DNA of 64,000 bases from Hygrocybe punicea (lineage: Eukaryota > Basidiomycota > Agaricomycetes > Agaricales > Hygrophoraceae): the NCBI GenBank assembly GCA_963556145.1, contig OY744472.1, positions 310,001 through 374,000 of the forward strand, in the 5' to 3' direction. Below the pieces are notes generated by a model that worked only from the letters and a program-made list of their open reading frames with translations, was not told where the DNA came from and did not search any database. A program made the position numbers and the translations under genes. Positions 9,990 through 20,850 of the stretch are shown one piece after another; within the stretch, counting starts at the first letter, position 1; each line of letters begins with the position of its first letter.

Positions 9990-12608
9990 TCAGTTCCCCT
10001 TGTTGATAAAAACCGAGGATGAGTGTAGGGGTACGCCGCGCTGTCGTGCTTCGCTTCGAGGGTACGTTGGAATTGTCGCCGATCTGTTCGAATTTGGATC
10101 GCGTATCGTAATCGTCTGGTCTTCGTTGCGGTAATTCTTGACAACGCTTTCCGTAAGTACGTCGAACGGTCGTCCCAGGAGAATATGGTACGCGGGGTCA
10201 CGGATGACATGCATCTGAAGGAAAAGCGTGATGTCACCAATTTTACAAGGAACATTCCGCGCGAGACCCAGGGACTGATCAATCGAACCATTCACCGACT
10301 GCATATTGAGACGAATCACCGGGTCGTAGGGAAGGCTAAACTGATGGCAGACGTCTTCCGACATTGCGACAATCTGAGAACCAGGGTCAATGATGCTACC
10401 GACTTGTTCTTGTCCGTCGACGAGTAAATTAACGGCACATAGAGCGTGCGATTCTTTTGCGATGGTAAGGATTTCAGGAATTTCGCCTGGCGAGAGACTC
10501 ATGAGGTAGGTCTCATACAGGTCGGGAACAATGATGGGTTGCAGTTCAGCGGAGGCATTTTTGCAAGTGTTCTCGCATGACGCAAAATGAAGTGGGTCGT
10601 TGGCGAAGATGTTAACTTTTACCGGCGACGTGCCAGGAGGTTGGACCCGCTTGGGCGTAATATCATCGCGAAGTTTCGAACGACAGTCCGGAGAAATTGA
10701 GAACAATTCCATTGGTGTGAGCGTGACACAGGGAGCCGCCATAGAGCACGAGTAAACCTCACTAATAATCTTAGAGTCCTGGATAGGGGCTTGAGTGTGA
10801 TATGCAGGTTCTTTATCCTTAGATTGTTTTAATGGTGGACCTGCAAAATTACGTTCGTGTGGCGGGCAGTACACGGTTTCCGGTGCGGATGCGAAGGGAT
10901 GGATGGGCAGTTCTGTGGTAGGAGTGGGTGTCGCAGGCAAAGGGGCTTGTTGCGCGGTTGATTGATCAGGTGCGGGCTGAGCGCATGGACGAGGTAAACC
11001 GGTGGTAGACGGGACAGGTTTGCGCTGACGAGAAATCTCTACACCGTCAAATTTTACCTTTTTAAACGCGAATAGTTCACACTCCAGTTCTTCAATGCGC
11101 AAGTCGTTAGAGCTCATCGCCGACGCCAGGACGTTAGCGTGAACTGCAGGAGATACGCTATACATCATTTGACTGACATTGTTGGTACTGGTTTGTTGCG
11201 TCACAGCTAATTGACCGGGATTGCGACGATGCCATTCATCGATGTGCTCCTTCATAGAATTGCCGGGTAATTGGCACAGACAGAAAGCGCCAGAGGGTAG
11301 AACGATTTTCTTGTCGATATTTTCTCGGATGCGTCTAGCATTGATATATTCAATCACATGTGGGCAGTTCGGCCTAAAGTGACCGGGTAGGTTGCAGAAG
11401 TGGCAATTGCCATTCGCCGCTGTCTCGGACTGAGTCGTTCTCGTAGGGGGCGCATGAGCAGCGGTATGGGAGGTATGGGAGCATGGCGCAGAGCTTTTAG
11501 ACGCGTGTGGATCCATAATTTTATTTACTGCTTGGACCACAGTATTGACGATGAGTGTGACGTCGTCCCGTTTGATCGAAGAAGACTCGGAAGAGGTCGC
11601 GGACGTTGGTTTACCTTCCTTAGGCGCGTTCGTGGGACCGGTACCATGAAGAACGAACTGCGCTGCCGCTTGGATTTCATGTAGCGGATAGGGGTCATCG
11701 GGAAAGTGATCAAGTAGCTTTAGCTGTAGTCGCTGCGTGACGCGCGTCCAGAGAGACTTTTGGAACCCGCGAATGTACGCACGACTTTGCTCAGCTTCGG
11801 AGATGCGATTCTTTTTACAGAGAAATTTTGTGATAGTGAGGAATGCGCGATGATAAGCGCCAAGCTCTATGATGTTTGCGATTCCCGACTGATGTTGTTT
11901 CTCGACGAGTTTCTCCATATCCGATACGGACCATTTCCTCTCGTCTTCCGAACCAGGATAAAGCTTATACACAGCCTTTGTGAACTCTTCGTAAGTCGAT
12001 GCCGGTTCATACTCGTCGAGTGATTCCCAAAGTTCGGCGGTGTCTATGTCGAGATAGCGCAATGCATATCTCTTTTTGTCGACAGCGTCGGCTACTGCGC
12101 ACAAATCGAATTGGGCCTCGAGCTCATCAAAGTATCGGCGAAGTTCGCACGGGTGCTCCGGCGAGAAGCTAGGAGCGGTATTATGACCGCGAGCGGGCAT
12201 TTGCGGTGGAGTCGCCATTGTTTGCGCTGCGGGTGGTGGTGTGGGTGGACGCGATGAGGTAGATGACGAGGGTGTGGAGCTCGGTAGAGCGGGAATAGAA
12301 GAATCGAGAGTGGATGTGGATGGTAAGTTAGAAAGTGGACCGGAAGAGGGGTCGGAAGTGTGTCAAGATAAAGAACCGCTAGCTGGTGTGGGAGATTGTG
12401 GATTGTAATCGCGCGGAGAATCGTGAAAATCTAGAGGCGTGCGAGGTGAATGAGAACAAAATCGATGTGAGGTATCGTGTTCGGAATCGGAGGAACTTTC
12501 GGTGAGTTCGTCGAGATCGCTGTCGAAGTCGGGGATATTCCGAGAGGTTGTCGCACGTTGTTGCGCTTGACGCTGTACTGAGCTACGAGTACGATATCTG
12601 TTGGTAGC
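9990..12608 (-). pseudogene. gag: Ty3/Gypsy Gag-protease polyprotein
   Basis: The open block 12218-9990 (742 codons) holds the capsid region, a CCHC zinc knuckle (CHFCNLPGHFRPNC, about residues 270-285) and a retropepsin-like domain with active site SIIDPGSQIV and the later LLGRPFDVL motif. It ends SSVFINKGN. The same frame extends upstream to about 12608 (ATNRYRTRSSVQRQAQQR...). There an ATA stands where an initiator ATG would be expected and a TGA at 12363-12365 interrupts the frame, so the true N-terminus is probably further upstream than 12218 and decayed. Together with 9555-9954 and 1-688 it forms one Gypsy element in the minus direction. Confidence 0.88.
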
Positions 12609-12656
12609 TATGGTGCTCGAACTAGACGCGTTAGTCGAAGGAGTGGTTTAAATGTT

Positions 12657-12679
12657 AAGTCCCCTCGCGGTGGGCTCCA
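12657..12679 (-). other. Gypsy primer-binding-site candidate
   Basis: Minus strand TGGAGCCCACCGCGAGGGG between the gag start region and the putative LTR end, in the position and general form of a tRNA primer site. No tRNA comparison could be run. Confidence 0.4.
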
Positions 12680-12684
12680 GAAAA

Positions 12685-13536
12685 TGATACGGTTTCCACG
12701 TCTATGACCCCGGATAAAGACATAATAAATGATGAAAAATGTCGCAAAGGTGCGAACGAGACTTGGGGACACTCCCGACAATAACGCGATAGTGCGCGAT
12801 AATATGCGCGATAAAATAAACAAATGCGAAGAGTCGCAAGACAACACGATGTCGCAACACAGTGATAAACAAGGATCGGAAGGCTTAGCTGGGTGTCCTA
12901 GATGACAGCGCGATACGCGGTGATGACGCGACGGAGGTTCTGCGCTACGACTTAGGTCACGATAGCGGAGAGTACGCGATGAGGAGAGATGCAGATTCGA
13001 GTGAGAATGACTAGATCTTTTTTAAAAACTTAAGCCGCAAACTAGTGGAGAGGGGAGAACTGGGTTCTTCTTCGCATATTTTCTACTACAGGACACTTTT
13101 TATATTCTAAAGGGATAGGGGGAAAGGGTGGATGAGTGAAATAGAAATGCAGCGAAATATCGCATGAAAGCGACGAAACGGGAATGGAATAGCGAAGGAT
13201 TTGAAATAACGGCGAATATCACATGAAAGTCGGCGAAAAGACAAAGATAAACCAGATGAATTACATTTCTGGTATCGGACTCGGTGTCCGAACGTGTAGG
13301 ACGTGTTTAACAGTCGTGTGTCAGCGTATTAAGACCGGGTCGCGCGGTTAAGATACAGCGAAGATGTCGCGGTCACGCGCGCGTCGATCGGCGTAAGTCA
13401 CGCAAGTCGCGGGCGGCGCGCTGATGTTTCGCATGTACGCGGGACTGCGGAAGAGTCGTAGGGAAAGTAGAATTGACCATATGAGAGATTCCGTGCCCAA
13501 AGGGAGAGACTGCGTATCAACGTGCTGTTGCAAACA
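12685..13536 (-). repeat. Putative 5' LTR of the Gypsy element
   Basis: Non-coding stretch of about 850 bp between gag and the truncated gene at 13.57 kb, dense in CGCGAT-like motifs. TG...CA ends are placed by eye. The second LTR is off-window, so the boundaries cannot be verified. Confidence 0.45.
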
Positions 13537-13569
13537 GGGAAAACTGAGCAAGAATAAGCACAAGTCAGA

Positions 13570-15530
13570 ATGTTTTCAAAAAGTTGTGCTTATATTGTGG
13601 ATACCGAGGTATTGGATCAGCAACTGATTCACCGGATTTGTGAAGTCACCTGGATTGAGGAGGTCCTCCGCATGGAAGTGGTTAAAAAAGGTCATTTCTA
13701 TGCTCCTCCAGAAAAGGTGAATGATCCTATGAAAATGAATTTACATTTCAACAAATAATTTATGGGACAGTAGATTTTGCAGGTTGCCATGGATTTCACC
13801 TTCGACCTAGTTCCAACTCAGAACAAAGGTCCGAAGTTATTGATTGGTCTCTGTTGTGGTCACACATTCCACCAACCATCAAGCTTGGAATTGTGGAGAT
13901 CCTTAGCTGAATCGTGAGTGTCTCTTCATGCATTGGCTATCATCTGGATCTAATGTTATTTATTCGTGCAGAAGCTCTGATGGAGTTGCAGGGTTTGGAA
14001 CTAAGATACATTGCCCAGTCAAGGTCACCTAAAATCTCCCCACATTTGTGGAGCTGGCTTTCCTTCAGGGAAAAAGCATTGACTTGGTGGGTTCGGTGCA
14101 ACAATCCTTCAACCAAAACAAGCTGATGAACCATATGTCAGTCATCCTATTTAATATGTCCAAAAAGGGTGTTATTGTGCAAGAATTCATCAAGTCAACT
14201 TGGGACTACCCATGGGGATTCCAGTTGCCAGAATGCCCAACATGTAAAAGCAACTTGTTCCTAATGGCCAGGTTGACAGATAAAGGGGAGTGTGTAATTC
14301 ATTGTCAATGCTGCACCTCCAATATTACAGTCGTTTGTAGTGAGCTTGACACTGGTGGGAAATTTTTTGATCAATTAAAATAATATGGACTTGGTGAAAA
14401 TTTCTGTGCTCTACCTTGTATCTCATGAAGTACTGCATGGATTAACATGGTTACAGAGGGAAAGTTGTACTATTTCTTAAGGGCTATCTACTGCTATCAT
14501 TACATTTGGACCATATTTTGTATTTGGTGACTTGTGGATGAAACAAAAGGTAAACCAGTACTTTTTGACACCCAAAATGATATTGTCAAATTATGGCATC
14601 AAATGAACTCCTATGAAAAAGATTGTAGGGAGAGAATTGTTCATTTTTTCAAGGGCTAAAAGTATATATACCGTGTTTTTCTTTATTTTTGTCCTTTGAG
14701 GCAATATTTCATCTGTACTATGTTTGTCCACATTAGGATTGAAATGCCACAAGCATCATGATTATGAGCTCAAAGGACAAAAATAAAGAAAAACATGGTA
14801 TATGTACTTTTAGCCCTTGAAAAAATGAACAATTCTCTCCCTACAATCTTTTTCATAGGAGTTCATTTGATGCCATAATTTGACAATATCATTTTGGGTG
14901 TCAAAAAGTACTGGTTTACCTTTTGTTTCATCCACAAGTCACCAAATACAAAATATGGTCCAAATGTAATGATAGCAGTAGATAGCCCTTAAGAAATAGT
15001 ACAACTTTCCCTCTGTAACCATGTTAATCCATGCAGTACTTCATGAGATACAAGGTAGAGCACAGAAATTTTCACCAAGTCCATATTATTTTAATTGATC
15101 AAAAAATTTCCCACCAGTGTCAAGCTCACTACAAACGACTGTAAGCCAATCAAATGCCTGATGTTTGTTCAACCATGCCAGGAGAGATATTTGAAGACAA
15201 GCGGTATTTCATTTTGCCATTTCCAACTTCTCTTGATGTTTGGTCCAGCTCATCATGGACCATGTGGAAAAAGAAGACAGTACAATCATGAACATTTGGC
15301 ATTACCTTCACTTCTGGTTTGTATTTCATTCATGTACATGTGTAATTTACATATAATTTGTATATCGATTCACTTTTTCTGAACCTGTTCACTGTATCAA
15401 CATGCAGTGAGTTTTCCAAAGAATTGGGAGAAATTAGAAAGAATTTCAACAGTATAGATCTGTCTGAAGCTTTATTGGCAGGTTATACATGGTTGGAAAA
15501 TTCCCACAGGTATATGTACTGCTCTTAAGA
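13570..15530 (+). pseudogene. Zinc-ribbon protein gene split by a fold-back MITE
   Basis: Spliced fragments: 13570-13740 (VDTEVLDQQLIHRICEVTW), 13785-13910 (MDFTFDLVPTQNKG...), 13972-14326 (including WDYPWGFQLPECPTCKSN and a second Cys pair CQCCTSN, so C-x2-C ... C-x2-C), then 15144-15310 (KPIKCLMFVQPCQERYLKTS) and 15410-15510 (FSKELGEIRKNF). The MITE 14328-15141 sits inside the exon. Removing it with one TA rejoins CCTSNI to KPIKCL in frame. The 5' end is cut by the Gypsy LTR. I do not recognise a named family; similar zinc-ribbon proteins occur, from memory, in agaric genomes. One stop near 14030 is only avoided by an assumed splice. Confidence 0.6.
14328..15141. mobile_element. Fold-back MITE, Tc1/mariner-like (814 bp)
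   Basis: Two inverted arms of about 373 bp (14328-14700 and 14769-15141), nearly perfect, around a 68-bp spacer. The element starts CAGTCGTTTG and ends CAAACGACTG, with TA on both sides (14326-14327 and 15142-15143). TA duplication and ends fit Tc1/mariner-derived MITEs. No ORF. Confidence 0.92.
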
Positions 15531-15612
15531 GTACCTCATCTATCAAGTATGATGGTTTACAAAAAGCTTTTCTAATTCACTGCATAATGCAGTGGATAGC
15601 AAGGTGAGAAAA

Positions 15613-16000
15613 CATGGGAGCTTCCACACCCCCAGTGTTGGACCTAGCACTGCAGCCTGCGTTAACCCCCCACTCATGTATTTTCAACGTAGCTGACATA
15701 TTAAATCCTTGGCACAGAATGATTCATACCGGGGCAAGCAAGCACATGGGACTGATGAATGGTGGCATCTGTGACCCTTGTTCACTCACATGGGAGCTTC
15801 CATGCCCCTGGTGTTAGTCCTAGCACTGTAGCCTGCATTAACCCCCTGCCCATGTATTTTCAATGTAGCTGACATACTCAATCCTTTGCATAGAACTGTT
15901 CATACCAGGGCAAGCAAGCACATGGGACTGATGAACGGTGGTGCCCGTCACCCTTGTTCACCCACATGGGGGCTGCCACACCCCTGGTGTTAGTCCTAAG
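15613..16000. repeat. 176-bp tandem repeat, 2.2 copies
   Basis: Units starting at 15613, 15789 and 15965 (catgggagcttccacacccc-like) have an exact period of 176 bp and a few percent divergence. The last copy is partial. Non-coding. Confidence 0.88.
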
Positions 16001-17640
16001 GCTTTTCCTAGCCCCAGAATCACCAATGAACTAACCTAACCACCATGGGTTATCTCCTGGGCATCCACCTTTGAATGCATGCTTGAAAAGTCTCACTCCC
16101 ATTGGCTTCCTGTTTGGCATCCCCAAAGTCAGGTCCACATACTTATTCAGCAACATAACTGCTGTGCATTAAGACCGGAGATCAGGCACATGCACCTTAG
16201 TTCACCCATCATGAGAATTGCACTCACAATGTTGGTCTCAACCTCGCATAGGCAAGATGCAGCAGGGAATGTCAAAATTCCCCATGAACCACATAGACCA
16301 GATTAATGATGTAAAGAACATCAGTGGGTGAGCAAGTCCAAGTTTCCTGCAGATACCACAGATGACAATGTCTGTGGCACTGGCCAAGGAATCCCATGAA
16401 ATCATGTGGTTCTTTATATCCCAATTTCAAACTCAGCTGTTGGTTACCCATGCCTCAATCACGTGTTTTGCTTAGTGGTCCATAACTTGCTGTGAGGAAC
16501 GTGCTGTAAAGTAAGTGGCAGCAGAGCTTGTTATCGTGAGACTGGTGAACTTAGGGAGATGAGAAGTGGTAAGAGTAAATTAAGCTCAATGGCTGTGATG
16601 AACGCACCACAATGAAATGACAGGTGCATAGGCAACAGCATGGGAGACTAGGGAACTTGGGAAGATGAGCAGTGGTAAGTGAACTAGGCTCAATGGCTGC
16701 GATGAATGTGCTGTGAGGTACTACTCATGTGAAGATCATTGAGTGATGGAAACAAGCCCCAAGTTGAAAAAGACAAAGCTCAAAAAGACCAAGTTCAATG
16801 AGGTGGAAACCCACCAGGGCATTCACCAGGGAAATTGGATTCTGGAGGTAATTCACTGGTTACTGGTTAGGTTGACCAGCGAATAGACCCACCACCCAAC
16901 ATATCTACATCAAAATGAGGGTAAACTCCTTGCCCTATGTAACAAAACAACACTGTTTTCTTATGGCAAGTAGGAGATACATTGCACATGTCCGTTTGAC
17001 ATTTTCTTTGCAGATATATTTTCCTGGGGTCCCAGTCCATCATGGTTCCAAATAAAGCAACTGATCAATGACCATCCTCTGGAATTCCTTTGATGATGGG
17101 CAGATGATGATTGGAAACAACCGCGACAACCACAATGAGAACTACTCTTTGTCAGGTTCACCTGGCATCAGGAAAAACACTAATGCTCTGAGGCACTCTG
17201 AGAGAGTCTCAGAGCCGCTCAGAGTGAGGAAAGCACCAAAGCTGCCAGAGCACTCTGAGTGGCTCTGAGAGCAACCTGCTTGAGGCTCTCTGCTCTGAGA
17301 GCACTTTAGAGCACTTTAGAGCAGCATTTGAGCTGCGTTTGAGCTGTACAGAGTGCTCTAAAAGCCTGGTTTTTCTGCTTTTATTTACTCTGATTTACTC
17401 TGATTCACCCAGATATAAGTCATCTAAATTTGAATATATTAAACGCAACTTTGGTGGAAAGAGACTTCTAAATAAAGAGCAAAGGAGGGAGAACTCTTCT
17501 GAGCAGCCACTGCACTTCTATACCAATGCTGATTGTTCCAGCTGCACGAAATCAATGTCATCGAGTTCCCTGTTTTCTGTGTCTTGAGCATGAATTGCGG
17601 CATATTTGGAGTTTTTCCTGTGGAAATGTGCATCAGAAAC
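16000..17640. other. Non-coding stretch with minor repeats
   Basis: No credible gene. Contains an imperfect direct repeat of about 117-bp spacing (16540-16610 and 16655-16725, gaacttrggragatgagmagtggtaag) and a block at 17185-17360 saturated with CTCTGAG/CTCAGAG and GAGCACTTTAGAG motifs on both strands. Confidence 0.6.
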
Positions 17641-18715
17641 ATCCTCCTGGTTAAACACTTCCTACATGACGGTCTGAAACAAGGTCTTCATCTTCTTCTC
17701 CGTCCACGTTGGAGACTTCTTCTTCAAAGTTCCCCATGTAGCTTGATGATGAGCATATCTACTCAGATCACACTTTAAGATAACTTAGCATATCAGTAGT
17801 TTCATCACTTTACCTTGAACTAGCAACTTCGTGGCTGAATTGTAAGTGGATATACTCCCCGCTCGCCCACTCCATCAATGCATTCTCAACCTAGGGTAAA
17901 GGTTATCCAGTTGTACACATCATGTGAAGTGACATAAACACGTACCGCAGTAACAACTGCCAGGATTACAGCCTCCGGTATCTTCTTCTGAGCGACCATG
18001 GCCATATATGCTTGGATATCAGCCTTACCCTTTCCACACCACTGAGTTCTGATGATGTCGCCAATTATAGGATGACCAAATGGCTCTGGATTTACCACTT
18101 CTCGTTTCTGTTTTGTGAGAATGGCCCATCAGTCTTCTCTCATTGAAAGCGTATTGAAACTTGCCTCCATGTTGACTTCACCATGTGTGAACTTCGACCC
18201 ATCCAAAACCCAACGTATCGCATTCTCTATTTCACTTTTTGACATGTTACCTGGAATGCCAAAGTGGCCAGCAATGCCGGCTTTGGCCTTTGCCTTGAGG
18301 TCGCCCCTTAAACCAGTTATCGCGTAACCAACCTGATCACCGTGTTAGCTCAACAGCCTACAACCTCACCTGAAAACTCACGTATTCCATCAAATTATCC
18401 TGATAATCTGGATCATCACGCGCCTTTTCCAAAGCTTCACGAAGCGACTGACTATCCTTCACAGCTTGTTGAATGGATTCCCAAATGAAGGCATCCTTGT
18501 CCTTAGGGAATGCATGGGTCAAAGCAATCTTCTCTCTTGCCATAGATTTGCCTGCATTTGCTAGACACATTCCTCGTGGTGTGAAATTGTTCTTGGTTAG
18601 CTTTTCAGAGTGCCCCAGCTGAGATGTAGTGGTACGAGATGCCAGGTGCCGCTGGGAGCGTGTACCCCTCCTGGATGTCTGGCCCTGGTCTTCATCTTCA
18701 AAGGTAACAGTGATC
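17640..18715 (-). pseudogene. DUF6532-domain protein gene
   Basis: Minus-strand blocks read EDEDQGQTSRRGTRSQR, then MCLANAGKSMAREKIALTHA (about 18570), KDKDAFIWESIQQAVKDS, GLRGDLKAKAKAGIAGHFGI (about 18290), IENAIRWVLDG, PFGHPIIGDIIRTQWC (about 18085), AVILAVVTAVR, then ALMEWASGEYIHLQFSHE (about 17870), separated by short introns. This order matches DUF6532, a domain of unknown function expanded in Agaricomycetes. The C-terminal stretch after 17780 (TWTEKKMKTLFQTVM) meets a TAG, so the end is uncertain or degraded. No start codon is assured. Confidence 0.6.
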
Positions 18716-18823
18716 TATAATTGACCTTTAGCAGTACTATGACATATCTGGATACCGTGCTTTCCAAGATTCGCTGTTCAATTATGGGTGAAGCTATTAT
18801 TGTGCGTTTGATGAGAGACTCAG

Positions 18824-20302
18824 GTAGATTTGTACGCTGATGCAGCATTCACAGCTGAAGCGGAATTCCTGGCACGTGTGAACCATGATGATGCGACCTC
18901 CTCCGGACCTATCCCCGCAAGTTCCAGTGGTGTGGAGCAGCTGAAGGCCGGATTTTCCAACGGCCAACCCTCCCACCTAGCCCATTACAACGCGACCTCT
19001 TCTGCACTTCTCCCTGGGAGTTCCGGTGGTGAGCTGCAATCGAACGCTGGATTTTCCAATGGCCAACACTCCCACCCAGCCCATTACCATGCGACCTCTT
19101 CTGCACTTCTCCCTGGGAGTTCCGGTGGCGAGCTGCAATCGAATGCCAGATTTTCCAACGGCCAACCCTCCCACCCAGCCCATTACAACGCGACCTCTTC
19201 TGCACTTCTCCCTGGGAGTTCCGGTGGCGAGCTGCAATCGAACGCTGGATTTTCCAATGGCCAACACTCCCACCCAGCCCATTACCATGCGACCTCTTCT
19301 GCACTTCTCCCTGGGAGTTCCGGTGGCGAGCTGCAATTGAACGCCAGATTTTCCAACGGTGAACCCTCCCACCCACTCTATTACAATGCGACCTCTTCTG
19401 CACTTCTCCGCTGGGGTTCTGGTTGGGAGCAACAGAATATCAGCCTTTCCAATAGCCAACCCTCTCACCCGGTCCACACCAATCACAACAGAACCATTGA
19501 ATCAGCAACACTCTCTGAATCTGACCCGCAGGCTCTGCCGATGGAACAGGCCATGGCTGCCCCGTTCACTGGGCGGCTGTTCATGCCATCCTCTCCCGCT
19601 TTTTCTGACTGGGGGATTCCAGAGGTTGAAGGGGGCCCATTAGATGCCCAGCTGTTCCTCCCGCTAACCATACCCAAGCTTCCTGACCCGCACACCAATG
19701 TTGGTGGTAGTGGCAATGTGGATTGGGTTCCTCAGGCGGACTGGCAAACTCGTGGTTTGGGGGAGTTTCAGGCTCTTTTGCATGACGATGGACAAAGTTT
19801 AGACTTGGTAACCAACAACCCCTCGACTGGCCCTGTTAGCTTGTTAAGCTTGGACTCAAGTGGCGGCAGTGGAACCTTGGCGAACGAACTCAATCTCGGC
19901 CCTGTACCCAACCCCCCAGTTGACACTGCCCGTGAAGTCAACCCATCTCATATCTCACCAGTCCCGGATCCCTCTAACCCAGTTCCTACCAATGCCACTC
20001 ATAGTCTCAACCCTTGTGTCTTGCCCATCCTTGAGCCCTCTAACAAAGTTCCTGATCCCTGGGCCGCTGGAGCCTTAACACAGGGATCCAGGACGGTAGG
20101 CCCATCCAAAGAAAATGTTACAAGACAGCCCCGAGGGAACTCAGGGACCAAGAGAAAGGCAAATGCTATTGACGAAAATGTCAATGTTGACATCGGTGAT
20201 GTTCAGCGAAGCCGCCGCAAAATTTTGCTTCCTCCACATCTGGAGGCTGGTGGGTACCAGCCGCCGAAGAAGGGGTTGCGCCGCAAGAAGACTTCCAGCT
20301 AG
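18824..20302 (+). CDS. Low-complexity protein with five 33-aa repeats and basic C-terminus (hypothetical)
   Basis: An open frame of about 490 codons with no ATG at its start: the preceding in-frame codon is TGA and the first AG acceptors lie at 18823 and nearby, so an upstream exon or a later start is needed. Residues about 40-205 are five copies of a 33-aa unit (FSNGQHSHPAHYHATSSALL..., DNA period 99 bp). The middle is Ser/Pro/Gly/Asn-rich and the C-terminus basic (RSRRKILLPPH, KKGLRRKKTSS), a possible nuclear signal. It stands head to head with the DUF6532 gene. Function unknown; disordered nuclear protein is a guess. Minus-strand ORFs over the repeats are shadows of the 99-bp period. Confidence 0.5.
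   Translation, partial: VDLYADAAFTAEAEFLARVNHDDATSSGPIPASSSGVEQLKAGFSNGQPSHLAHYNATSSALLPGSSGGELQSNAGFSNGQHSHPAHYHATSSALLPGSSGGELQSNARFSNGQPSHPAHYNATSSALLPGSSGGELQSNAGFSNGQHSHPAHYHATSSALLPGSSGGELQLNARFSNGEPSHPLYYNATSSALLRWGSGWEQQNISLSNSQPSHPVHTNHNRTIESATLSESDPQALPMEQAMAAPFTGRLFMPSSPAFSDWGIPEVEGGPLDAQLFLPLTIPKLPDPHTNVGGSGNVDWVPQADWQTRGLGEFQALLHDDGQSLDLVTNNPSTGPVSLLSLDSSGGSGTLANELNLGPVPNPPVDTAREVNPSHISPVPDPSNPVPTNATHSLNPCVLPILEPSNKVPDPWAAGALTQGSRTVGPSKENVTRQPRGNSGTKRKANAIDENVNVDIGDVQRSRRKILLPPHLEAGGYQPPKKGLRRKKTSS
18950..19444. repeat. 99-bp tandem repeat, 5 copies
   Basis: Units begin at 18950, 19049, 19148, 19247 and 19346 (ggattttccaayggcca). Alternate units are most alike, suggesting duplication of a 198-bp pair. 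Confidence 0.92.
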
Positions 20303-20559
20303 GACTGTCGGGGCCAGGTTAGACCTTGAAGTCGTCAAAATTTTGCTTGTTGTATGGCTGTTCAGAACATTCAGAGTCAGTAGAAAACAATTGTTCATTC
20401 CGTTGCGTTGTGATGTTTCTTGTATGGCATTCTTAATATATTATGCTACACTCTTGGGAACTCAGTATCGACTTGAGAGACCTCCCAGTTGCATATGACA
20501 AAAATAATTACTGGTTTGTAGCACTCTACCAAGTACTAGTTCTCCGATACTTAGGCATC

Positions 20560-20850
20560 CTGGGCGGCAAGCATTGCATGGCACATTGTAATGGCCTGAG
20601 TGGGAATGCATGGCAGGTTGTGGGTCTGATGCATGGACGTCACGGACATTGTAATGTGCTCGCATGATAGTGCGTACCTATTGTAATGTGGCTTGGCATG
20701 CACATTGCATTATGGCCTGAGCGGGATGCATGGCACGTGTGATTGTGCGGACATATTGTAATGCGGCTTGGCATGCGCATTGTAAATGGCCTGAGTGGGA
20801 TGCATAGTGGGCCGTGGACCTGATGCAGCATGATGGACATTGTAATGCGC
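20560..20850. repeat. Degenerate tandem repeat of about 95 bp, 3 copies
   Basis: Recurring blocks cattgtaatg, ggcctgagtgggatgcat and ggcttggcatgc in the same order three times. It ends exactly where the next inverted-repeat element begins. Non-coding. Confidence 0.75.

Noticed and set aside
18909..19486. Minus-strand ORFs of 164 and 169 codons
   Set aside because: The 99-bp repeat is a multiple of three, so any frame open in one unit stays open; the plus frame is far longer and has a non-repetitive continuation.
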